Shown here: piece by piece, positions 17,165 to 24,347 of the stretch
Layout of the letters: each line of letters opens with the position of its first letter
How positions within the stretch are numbered: the stretch's first letter is position 1
Assembly (NCBI GenBank): GCA_900766925.1
Contig: CAAFXG010000379.1
Coordinates: 1 to 32,734 of the forward strand
Length of the DNA stretch: 32,734 nt
Origin: Lachnospiraceae bacterium
GTDB taxonomy: Bacteria; Bacillota; Clostridia; Lachnospirales; Lachnospiraceae
Reading direction: 5' to 3'
Notes under the pieces: model-generated
Told to the model about the DNA's origin: nothing
The model's input: only the letters and a program-made list of their open reading frames with translations
The model's database searches: none
Made by a program: the position numbers and the translations under genes

Positions 17165-17855
17165 CCGTATTCCCCTCCTCTGTTAGTTTTGAGGTAAATA
17201 CACGACCATCCTCTATTCGTATCATCTCATCTGCTATGGTAGCAATATCCTCATTGTGGGTAATCATGACAATGGTCTGGGCAAACTCTCTGCCTGTAAG
17301 CTTTAGCAATGAAATCACATCCATACTTGTCCTACTATCCAGATTACCCGTTGGCTCATCTGCCAGAATAATTGATGGTTTAGCTGCAAGAGCACGTGCA
17401 ATGGCTACCCTTTGCTGCTGTCCTCCGGACAACTGATTCGGCATGGCATAACGCTTTTCAGATAAACTCAGCATATCAATGATTTTCTCAACATATACTT
17501 CATCGATTTTAGAGCCATCCAGTTCAATGGGTAAAACAATATTTTCATAGACATTTAAGATCGGAACAAGATTATAATTCTGAAAAACAAAGCCTATTTT
17601 TCTTCTTCGGAAAATCGTCAGCTCCTCATCCGACATTTCAAATATCTTATGTCCATCTACAATAACATCTCCTCCGGTTGGACGATCCAGACCTCCCAGC
17701 ATATTGAGCAGGGTAGATTTACCACTTCCTGAGCTTCCGATAACAGAGACAAATGCTCCCTCCTCAATATCAATTGAAACATCGGACAAAGCATGCACTG
17801 CATTGTCCCCTTTTCCATATATCTTAGTAAGATTATGTGTTGATAAAATATTCAT
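17151..17855 (-). CDS. ABC transporter ATP-binding protein (LolD/MacB type)
   Basis: The 234-residue ATPase has Walker A GSSGSGKST near residue 41, the Q-loop FVFQNYNLVP, signature LSGGQQQRVAIARAL, Walker B IILADEPTGNLD and the H-loop THN. These are all hallmarks of the type that drives FtsX-like mechanotransmission permeases rather than ordinary transport. It is the first gene of the four-gene operon, preceded by an AAGGAAG ribosome site and by a candidate response-regulator site. Confidence 0.95.
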   Translation of the reverse strand: MNILSTHNLTKIYGKGDNAVHALSDVSIDIEEGAFVSVIGSSGSGKSTLLNMLGGLDRPTGGDVIVDGHKIFEMSDEELTIFRRRKIGFVFQNYNLVPILNVYENIVLPIELDGSKIDEVYVEKIIDMLSLSEKRYAMPNQLSGGQQQRVAIARALAAKPSIILADEPTGNLDSRTSMDVISLLKLTGREFAQTIVMITHNEDIATIADEMIRIEDGRVFTSKLTEEGNTDAEK

Positions 17856-17885
17856 GGCGTTACTTCCTTTTCTGTTGATACCTCT

Positions 17886-17917
17886 ATTCTATCATTCAAA
17901 TCTTACAATGTTCTTAC
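17886..17917 (-). promoter_or_regulatory. Candidate promoter with OmpR-type direct repeat
   Basis: On the minus strand GTAAGA occurs twice (17912-17917 and 17901-17906) exactly 11 bp apart, the spacing typical of OmpR-family dimers. It is followed 9 bp later by TAGAAT (17886-17891), a 5/6 match to a -10 box. The repeat covers the place where the -35 should be and no good -35 is present, which fits activation by the response regulator of this operon. Confidence 0.5.
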
Positions 17918-17987
17918 GGTTTTCCTTAAAATATAATATAACCTAATTTATTCGCAATCCGACAAAATTCTCTATAATTATGCTATT

Positions 17988-18663
17988 CTATTCCCACTTA
18001 AAGAATTTGACAGAAATACCTGTACAAATAATAGTAACTACTACCATAACCACAATAGGGAAATACACTTACAATTTTTTGCATGACCTTAGGCATTACC
18101 TCAAAAGGGAGTGTTGCCCCCGAAAAAATAAGCATAGGGAAGTAAAGAACAGATGCAATAACGCTCGCACTTTTTGTATTCTTTGCCACACCGCCGACCA
18201 TCATTCCGATACTCAAGGTTGAGACCATTGTCAGTAGCCAGCTTCCTATAAACGCAATCCAGGAGCCGCTTATTCTTACCTTCCAGATTAACATTGCCAT
18301 AGGAAGCAATGTAAGCATGGATACTATGCAGTATACAATATAAATCGTTAACTCAACTGCAAGCAATGTCAGGGGACTAATCGGCGTAACCCAAAAACGT
18401 TTTAGTATTTTTCTTTCTCTGTACTCAGATACAACAAGAGGCAGTCCCATTAAACCTCCTGCACATATGCTTATTGTACAAATAGCCCCGAATGACTGCT
18501 CTATAAAGGTGTATGCCGCACCATTATAAGCAGGTTTTGTTCCATATATAAATCCGAGTATAACCAGAATAATCAGTGGCATTATGACCGCAAAAATGAC
18601 CATATTCATATTACGGATATTAAGCTTCAATTCATTTTTAAATAGCGTTCCAAAGGATTTCAT
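17988..18663 (-). pseudogene. ABC-2 permease (DrrB-like), out-of-frame internal deletion near the 3' end
   Basis: The frame from 18663 encodes a normal N-terminal 205 residues of an ABC-2 permease, including the family stretch SEYRERKILKRFWVTPIS and five or so membrane helices. After KIVSVF the frame runs into PYCGYGSSYYYLYRYFCQIL and stops at 17998, with no final helix. In the -1/+2 frame the true C-terminus is plain (PIVVMVVVTIICTGISVKFF, ending KWE at 17988). The 20-odd residues normally found between these two parts (a PLTQGI-type loop) are missing. The join is at about 18055-18062. The gene starts in a 4-bp overlap with its ATPase gene. Confidence 0.85.
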
Positions 18664-19236
18664 TCTTCGTAAACCTCCTCTTTTGAAATTGCAAGATAAG
18701 CATCTTCAAATTTCTCACAACCACTTGTTTCTTTGGCCTGTTCAACTGTTCCATAGAATACAGCCTTTCCCTCCTTAAGAATACAGATTTCGTCACAGAG
18801 AGCCTCCACTTCATCCATAAAATGGGATGTCAAAAAAATTGTTAAGCCCTTATTCTTCAAGTCGTATAAAATTTTCCATACACCGCGGCGAGCCCTTACA
18901 TCAAGTCCTGTTGTCAACTCATCAAGGAATACAAGCTGTTTCTTCACATAATTCCGAGACTTTTATTTCCGGATTATAATCACATTCCTGAAACTGTACA
19001 CCTACATTTTGAAAGAGGCTGCGTCTGTCCCTTTTAGGATTGCATCCCAATACAGTGACCGTACCACTTTCTGCTGTTTTTGTTCCTAAAATACATTCAA
19101 TTGTAGTACTTTTTCCTGCTCCATTTGCCCCAAGCAATCCAAATACCTCCCCTTTTTTTACTTGAAAGCTCAAATCATCTACTGCTATTTTATTGTCATA
19201 TTTCTTTGTTAATTTTTTTACGACAATTGCATCCAT
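18660..19236 (-). pseudogene. ABC transporter ATPase (DrrA-like), deletion removing the signature motif with frameshift
   Basis: The 5' frame (19236 to about 18922) gives Walker A GANGAGKST, the Q-loop region VGVQFQECDYNPEIKVSELC, then stops. The 3' frame (GTG at 18947 to 18660) gives FLDELTTGLD (Walker B and D-loop), the H-loop TSHFMDE and the C-terminus. About 45-50 residues between them, including the LSGGQ signature, are missing and the two parts are in different frames. The join lies at about 18922-18935, where the bases cagcttgtatt read equally well as the end of the first part and the start of the second, which suggests a microhomology deletion. The protein cannot bind ATP productively. 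Confidence 0.88.
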
Positions 19237-19282
19237 TTTGCTTCCTCCTTTTCATTTTATATGTAATGACTCGATTAAAAGA

Positions 19283-19310
19283 ATAACACCAGACAAAAGT
19301 CTGGTGTTAT
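19283..19310 (-). terminator. Perfect 12-bp hairpin between MerR remnant and ABC remnant
   Basis: Arms ataacaccagac (19283-19294) and gtctggtgttat (19299-19310) are perfectly complementary around an AAAA loop. On the minus strand it is followed by TCTTTT. It lies 10 bp after the true MerR stop and about 45 bp before the ATPase start. It may be a terminator/attenuator; being a dyad in front of the transporter, it could also be the old MerR operator. Confidence 0.6.
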
Positions 19311-19320
19311 AGTGGAGGGT

Positions 19321-19747
19321 TTATTTTTTCATTTGTTTCAATTCTTTTAAAATCTCTATTACATCGTATGCATTTTCTATAGCAATATCCAATGAATCTA
19401 CTAATTTGTCACAGGCTGATATGATGCTGTCATCATTCTCCGGTGTATTCAATAAATCATACATTCTCTCTTTATCCCTGTGTTCTGTTTCGAGCTTTAT
19501 TTAACATTCTTAAAATAGCTGACAAAGAATAATTAGCACATCTTAACGAGCGGATAATCTTAAGTCGTTTCATATCCGTCTCATTGTATACGCGATATCC
19601 ATTTTCTTTCCGCTTAGGCTTCTGTATAAGCCCCCATTCCTCATACATCCTCACTGTATTAGGATGCAGTCCTACAAGCGCTGCTATCTCGCTCGTGGTA
19701 TATGTCGTAATCTCTTTATTATTTTTCTTTTCCAACTCCTTTGACAT
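19321..19747 (-). pseudogene. MerR-family regulator with single-base frameshift
   Basis: The first frame gives the MerR DNA-binding domain (YTTSEIAALVGLHPNTVRMY, EEWGLIQKPKR, GYRVY) and stops at 19472 after the aberrant tail ARNRTQG. From about 19496 the neighbouring frame continues with a normal MerR tail (KLETEHRDKERMYDLL through IIEILKELK-like coiled coil, ending KQMKK at 19321). The full span is 427 bp, one more than a whole number of codons. Removing one A from the AAA at about 19496-19498 restores a 141-residue protein. It precedes the damaged ABC genes it would have controlled. A sequencing error could explain this lesion alone, but not the neighbouring deletions. Confidence 0.85.
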
Positions 19748-19791
19748 GATTACTACAATAAGCTCAGCATTTTGTTGCTCTTTTGGTATCT

Positions 19792-20832
19792 TTATAGTAG
19801 CTGCATCTTCACGAATTCTTCAAAGCGCGGAAGTGCCATTGAAATCTTCCCATACTCCTTAGTATCAATCACACCTTTTCTCTTCAAGCGTTCTCTATAA
19901 ACAGAAAACTGTTCCGACTTCATAGCTAAGTGTTCACGTAATATTTTTACCCTGTTATCATTTCCAATTGAAAGCTCCACCAATATTTTTTTATCTAATT
20001 CTGATAACTCAGACCATATTTTACTGTATACATACTCTTCCAAATACTGATCATATTCCGGCAAAATATCTTCCAAAGACTTCGTCTCACGATACTCCCA
20101 ATACAGATAACCCAATACCTGAAATGCAAATGGATATCCTTTTGTAAGAGCTGTCATAACTCCTGCGGTTTCCAAATCGAGTTTAAATATGTCCTGATAC
20201 TGTTTTCGCACTGCTATATAATTTAGAGGCTCCAATATCACCTTAGGTGCACGATATAAAAATGTTAATGATTTATCATTTTGAAGTTCATACAAATTCT
20301 CATACAATCCGGTCATCAACAGATAAATCGGATAGTCCTGACGTAAAAATATCTGAAATGAGCTCGCAAACACTCTGATATACTCTGAGTTTACCACCTC
20401 ATCAATTGTAATCAACAGGCGTTTACCAGCCTTCTTGATTTGTTCCAGCATACGTTCAATTACACTCTCAATATCCGAAACCGGAGTTGAATTTTCAATT
20501 GATACGCCAAGTCCAAACGCAGAAAAATCCAGTTTTGCTTTTATAAATCTGTCATACATCTCCGGCATGCTATAAAGCTTCGCCGCCAGGCTCTGCAAAA
20601 TATCCCTTGTCGGATTCAATTCAAGAACAATCCAATCCTTTTTTTTACGCAATTCTTCTGTAATATTAGTCATCATTACAGTCTTTCCTGAACCTCTTAC
20701 TCCGGTAATCATAAATATCTGATTTGAGGAAATCTCCGCTGTAAAATTATCAATGATTTGATTTGTCTGTGTAATACGAGAAATATATTGTATCGGCTTC
20801 TTTCCAAAAGACAACGTAAATGGATTATTCAT
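19792..20832 (-). CDS. AAA/archaeal-type ATPase with C-terminal winged helix
   Basis: The 346-residue protein has Walker A TGVRGSGKTVMM near residue 43, Walker B LLITIDEV near residue 139, a sensor-like region LLMTGLYENL, and a C-terminal helix-turn-helix-like part (LSELDKKILVEL, then RERLKRKGVID). It resembles the stand-alone ATPases of the archaeal ATPase/STAND group that are common in Lachnospiraceae and mostly uncharacterised. It has its own upstream region with five phased TTATAA motifs, so the winged helix may act there (inference). Role unknown; regulation or defence are possible. Confidence 0.8.
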   Translation of the reverse strand: MNNPFTLSFGKKPIQYISRITQTNQIIDNFTAEISSNQIFMITGVRGSGKTVMMTNITEELRKKKDWIVLELNPTRDILQSLAAKLYSMPEMYDRFIKAKLDFSAFGLGVSIENSTPVSDIESVIERMLEQIKKAGKRLLITIDEVVNSEYIRVFASSFQIFLRQDYPIYLLMTGLYENLYELQNDKSLTFLYRAPKVILEPLNYIAVRKQYQDIFKLDLETAGVMTALTKGYPFAFQVLGYLYWEYRETKSLEDILPEYDQYLEEYVYSKIWSELSELDKKILVELSIGNDNRVKILREHLAMKSEQFSVYRERLKRKGVIDTKEYGKISMALPRFEEFVKMQLL

Positions 20833-20846
20833 ATCGACCCGCTCCT

Positions 20847-20912
20847 TTTATAAGTTCTGTTTCTTTTTATAACTCTTTATAAGTTCGGATTAATTTTATA
20901 ACTTTTTATAAC
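20847..20912. repeat. Phased array of five TTTATAA(G/C)T motifs upstream of the ATPase gene
   Basis: The motif tttata begins at 20847, 20866, 20876, 20895 and 20905, giving spacings of 19, 10, 19 and 10 bp, close to two and one helical turns. Each copy continues aagt or aact, so the core TTATAA is palindromic with flanks that alternate. The array fills the 117-bp gap between the VOC gene and the start of the ATPase gene, ending only about 15 bp before the ATG. It looks like an iteron-style operator for cooperative binding. Confidence 0.65.
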
Positions 20913-20949
20913 TTTTGGCAATACTTTATGAATATTATATTTGTTAACA

Positions 20950-21315
20950 CTAAATTGGAGTTCCAACTTCAATCAGGTTTCCATCAAGATCATAGAAGCG
21001 TACGACCCGCTGCCCCCAGCTGTGTGTCATGAGCTTGTTTACATACACGGTATCCGGATACAGCTTCTCCAGTTTTTCTACAAATGCTTCTATGTCTGCT
21101 TCCTCAAAATACAATTCGCACGAATTACTTTCCGGAACAATCTCTTTATCAATAAACTTCTTCCAGATAGCTTCATCCTGAAGCACAAGTCCTTCCGAAA
21201 GGATCATATTTCCATCATTATCCAGCAGCAAATCAAGATTAAACAAATCATGATAATACTTTCTTGACTTTTCAATATCCTTCACCACAATGAGTATATT
21301 TCTAAGCTTCAAACG
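20950..21315 (-). CDS. VOC (glyoxalase/bleomycin-resistance fold) family protein
   Basis: This protein of about 121 residues has the two beta-alpha-beta-beta-beta units of the VOC fold. It opens KLRNILIVVKDIEKSRKYYHDLFNL and ends VVRFYDLDGNLIEVG, where the last Glu is the usual metal ligand. I prefer the TTG at 21315, because GAGAGG lies 7 nt upstream and the protein then begins MKLRNIL as relatives do. A GTG at 21321 adds two residues. Small stand-alone VOC proteins range from lyases and dioxygenases to drug-binding proteins, so no specific activity is claimed. It is not clearly in an operon with its neighbours. Confidence 0.87.
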   Translation of the reverse strand, partial: RLKLRNILIVVKDIEKSRKYYHDLFNLDLLLDNDGNMILSEGLVLQDEAIWKKFIDKEIVPESNSCELYFEEADIEAFVEKLEKLYPDTVYVNKLMTHSWGQRVVRFYDLDGNLIEVGTPI

Positions 21316-21406
21316 TTTCACCTCTCATATCATTTATAGATTATTGAGAAAATTCATATCCATATTTTTATATTAACCAATATGATTTGTAGAATATTCA
21401 ACAGCT

Positions 21407-22381
21407 TTATTCCGCCAAGGTAAGCGACAACTGATACTGGAAATCATCCAGCATGTTATTATTCATGTCTATCGCCTCTGTTATATCATAATCAATCAAC
21501 AAATCATTCTTAATCGCAACAATCCTGTTTGAGCCGCCACGCTGCAATATATCTATCGCAAATGCCCCCATCAGAGAACCGTACATACGGTCCTTTGCAT
21601 TTGGCTGTCCTCCTCTTTGAATATATCCGAGAACAGATACCCGTGAATCAAAGCCTGTACCTGCTTTGATTTCATTTGCAAGCTCCGTAGCATCTGTCAC
21701 TCCCTCTGCTACAACTACCAAAAAACTGTTTCTGCCTTCCGCATGCCTCTTGTTAATAGTGTCTACAATACTGTTGAAATTGCCCTCCCATTTCTCCGGA
21801 AGAACAATTGCATCAGCCGATGAAGCCATACCTGCCCAAAGTGCAATATATCCACGATTTCTGCCCATAACCTCAACCACACTGCATCTGCCATGTGAAA
21901 TCGAGGTATCACGTATCTTATCAATAGCATCCATAGCTGTATTCGCTGCCGTATCAAAGCCCAATGTATACTCTGTACATGCAACATCCCGATCTATTGT
22001 TCCCGGGATACAGATTGTATTTATACCCTCTGTTCTAAATGCAATTGCGCCACGCAGACTGCCATCTCCACCGATAACAACCAATGCATCAACATTATTT
22101 GCACGAAGATTATCTGCTGCAACTTTTCGATATTCAGATTGCATGAAACGCTCACTCCTGCTTGTAAGAAGTATTGTTCCTCCCAGACTATTAATATTTC
22201 TTACAGAATCTATATTAAGAGGTATTGTCTCCCAATCTATTAATCCCTCATATCCGCGCATGATACCTACTACTTCAATATCAGCATTAGTTGCACTATA
22301 CACTACAGCCCTTATTGCCGAATTCATTCCGGGTGCATCACCACCACTTGTCAACACTGCTATTTTCCTGATTGTATTCAT
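21407..22381 (-). CDS. pfkA: 6-phosphofructokinase, divergent paralogue
   Basis: The 324-residue protein is a PfkA-family enzyme, which phosphorylates fructose-6-phosphate in glycolysis. It has LTSGGDAPGMNSAIR, the ATP-type GGDGS (residues 104-108; PPi enzymes have GGDDS), PGTIDRD with catalytic D130, EVMGR and IQRGG. I use the ATG at 22381, which follows GGAGGAAT; the frame opens earlier at 22462 but without support. Compared with E. coli PfkA, the effector-site Arg25 is Tyr28, Asn128 is Arg131, and the His of LGHIQRGG is Tyr, so allostery and perhaps substrate handling may differ. A second, canonical copy probably exists elsewhere in the genome. Confidence 0.92.
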   Translation of the reverse strand: MNTIRKIAVLTSGGDAPGMNSAIRAVVYSATNADIEVVGIMRGYEGLIDWETIPLNIDSVRNINSLGGTILLTSRSERFMQSEYRKVAADNLRANNVDALVVIGGDGSLRGAIAFRTEGINTICIPGTIDRDVACTEYTLGFDTAANTAMDAIDKIRDTSISHGRCSVVEVMGRNRGYIALWAGMASSADAIVLPEKWEGNFNSIVDTINKRHAEGRNSFLVVVAEGVTDATELANEIKAGTGFDSRVSVLGYIQRGGQPNAKDRMYGSLMGAFAIDILQRGGSNRIVAIKNDLLIDYDITEAIDMNNNMLDDFQYQLSLTLAE

Positions 22382-22505
22382 ATTACAAAATTCCTCCACA
22401 CTTAATATATAGCAAAAAATAAAATAAGTATATTTCAAACACATATTATAGAAAAACTTCAAATGAAAAAATATACTTTATTTTGAATATATTTTGCATA
22501 TATTT

Positions 22506-23297
22506 TTACATATGGCTTGCCATTCTTAATATCATCTGTTTAAATTGAGGGGTTAACTCATCTTCATCTATGTCGTAAAGCTTAAGTATATAATCCCCAT
22601 CGAAAATTTCGTCAGGTCTTCCAAACCTGTCCAGCCTTCCATCCCTAAAGCATGCTATCCTGTCCGAAACAAGGCCTGCCAGCTCTACCTCATGCAGGGA
22701 CATGATTACTGTAAGCTTGTTTTCTCTTGATAATTTCCTCAATATTGACAAAAATTCCATTTTAAACTTAATATCCAGAAATGACGTAGGTTCATCTAAC
22801 ACAATTATTTCAGGTTGTTGTGCCAGAGCCCTCGCAAGCATGACTCTTTGCTTTTGTCCATCACTTATCTTGTCAAAATCCCTGTCCTTCCATTCATATA
22901 TCTTAACCATTCTCATTGCTTCATCTACTATTGTATTATCCTCACTTCCAAGCCGTCCGAATCTTCCCGTATAAGGGTAACGTCCCGTGGCGACAATATC
23001 CCGTACTGTCATAAGCTCTGTCTTTGGTCTGTCTGTAAGAAGCACTGACAGCTTCCTTGCAAGCCTCCTTAAATCAAGCTCCGACATCATTTCCTCATCC
23101 AGCACGGCAACTCCCGAAATAGGCTCAAGCTGCCTGATAATACTTTTTAGAATGGTCGTTTTCCCGGCTCCGTTTGGTCCTATAAGAGAAAGTATTTCTC
23201 CCCTGTTAATGCCAAGCTCAATATCAGATACCACAGAATTACCATCGTATCCTACTGAAAAAGCCTCTGTCTTAAAATAGAAATACGAATCACTCAT
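22506..23297 (-). CDS. Iron-siderophore/cobalamin-type ABC importer ATPase
   Basis: The 263-residue ATPase has Walker A GPNGAGKTT near residue 39, the signature ISDGQKQRVMLARAL (D replaces G of LSGGQ, common in the FecE/BtuD group), Walker B IIVLDEPTSFLD and the H-loop SLHE. Its ATG directly follows the stop of the permease gene. It is the last gene of the cobalamin-riboswitch operon, so the cargo is probably a corrinoid, cobalt chelate or related tetrapyrrole rather than a siderophore. That is inference from the riboswitch. Confidence 0.93.
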   Translation of the reverse strand: MSDSYFYFKTEAFSVGYDGNSVVSDIELGINRGEILSLIGPNGAGKTTILKSIIRQLEPISGVAVLDEEMMSELDLRRLARKLSVLLTDRPKTELMTVRDIVATGRYPYTGRFGRLGSEDNTIVDEAMRMVKIYEWKDRDFDKISDGQKQRVMLARALAQQPEIIVLDEPTSFLDIKFKMEFLSILRKLSRENKLTVIMSLHEVELAGLVSDRIACFRDGRLDRFGRPDEIFDGDYILKLYDIDEDELTPQFKQMILRMASHM

Positions 23298-24335
23298 TTA
23301 TACTTCCCCTTTTCTTCCCACAATCATAATATAGATTACAACAGGTGCTCCAAATATTGCCGTAACAGTACTTATTGAAAGCTCGGCAGGTGAAAATATC
23401 ATTCTGCTTAACAAATCACAAAACAGGCAGAACGCGGCACCTCCAAGGAAGCATGCCGGTATCATAAGAATCGGCTTCGTAGTTTTGAGGAGACTTTTCG
23501 TAAGATGGGGCACTGCAATTCCAACAAAGGAAATGGGACCGGCAAAGGCTGTAACACATGCCGAAAGAATGCTCGAAAAAATCACAAGCATGCATCTGAA
23601 AAGCCTGATATTTACCCCCACGTTCCTTGCATATACATCACCAAGCATATAGGCACTAAGCGGCTTGGACATCATAAAAACAATCGCAAAACAAACCAAG
23701 ACAACAATCGTCATAGTACCTACATTTGACCACGTAATGCCGGAAAAGCTTCCAAGGGACCAATTATGTAAATTTACAATATTAGAATCATCAGCAAAGG
23801 TTACAACTAAGTCCGTTATGGCAGAGCATATATATCCAATCATAACTCCGGATACTATAAGCATTGACATTTTGTCCACAGCCTTAGAAATAAGAAGAAC
23901 AAAGCCCATCGTTATCATAGCCCCGCAAAAGGCCGCAAAAATAAGAGATATTGATGTAAGCTTAAAACCATACTTAAGAGCAAAAACCATAAAGAAAGCC
24001 ACAACAAGCTTTGCCCCGGATGATATACCGAGAACAAATGGTCCGGCAATAGGATTGTGAAAAAAGCTCTGAAGCAGATATCCTGAAAGGGCAAGGGCAC
24101 CACCCAGTATTAGTGCCGCCAGCGCCCGGGGAAGTCTTATCTGAATTAATATATCACGATATATGATATTATTTCCTGCGTCTTCCCCAAACCCCGAAAA
24201 TAGTATTGCAACAACCTCTTTTACGGGAATACTAATACTCCCGATGCATACATTTACCGTAAGCAGAATAAGGGTAAGTATAATCAATATAAAAAATCCA
24301 TAAAAATACCGTTTTTTTCTATGTTCTATGAGCAT
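23298..24335 (-). CDS. FecCD/BtuC-type ABC importer permease
   Basis: The 345-residue protein has about nine to ten membrane helices and the family stretches IRLPRALAALILGGALALSG near residue 48 and GPISFVGIAVPHLTK near residue 265 (coupling-helix region). The length is typical. It lies 12 bp after the binding-protein gene and abuts the ATPase gene. Two copies should form the channel of the importer. Substrate as for the neighbours: most likely a cobalt tetrapyrrole by riboswitch context. Confidence 0.94.
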   Translation of the reverse strand: MLIEHRKKRYFYGFFILIILTLILLTVNVCIGSISIPVKEVVAILFSGFGEDAGNNIIYRDILIQIRLPRALAALILGGALALSGYLLQSFFHNPIAGPFVLGISSGAKLVVAFFMVFALKYGFKLTSISLIFAAFCGAMITMGFVLLISKAVDKMSMLIVSGVMIGYICSAITDLVVTFADDSNIVNLHNWSLGSFSGITWSNVGTMTIVVLVCFAIVFMMSKPLSAYMLGDVYARNVGVNIRLFRCMLVIFSSILSACVTAFAGPISFVGIAVPHLTKSLLKTTKPILMIPACFLGGAAFCLFCDLLSRMIFSPAELSISTVTAIFGAPVVIYIMIVGRKGEV

Positions 24336-24347
24336 GCTACAACCGCC

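Noticed and set aside
20847..20912. CRISPR-like repeat array
   Set aside because: The units are only 9 bp, the gaps are 1-10 bp, and no cas genes are present; it looks like a protein-binding array instead.
21666..22412. Open frame of 248 codons on the plus strand opposite phosphofructokinase
   Set aside because: It is antisense to a clearly real gene, has low-complexity Ser/Pro/Ile composition and no recognisable domain.
22382..22462. N-terminal extension of phosphofructokinase
   Set aside because: The family begins at the glycine-rich ATP site near its N-terminus, and GGAGGAAT precedes the ATG at 22381.
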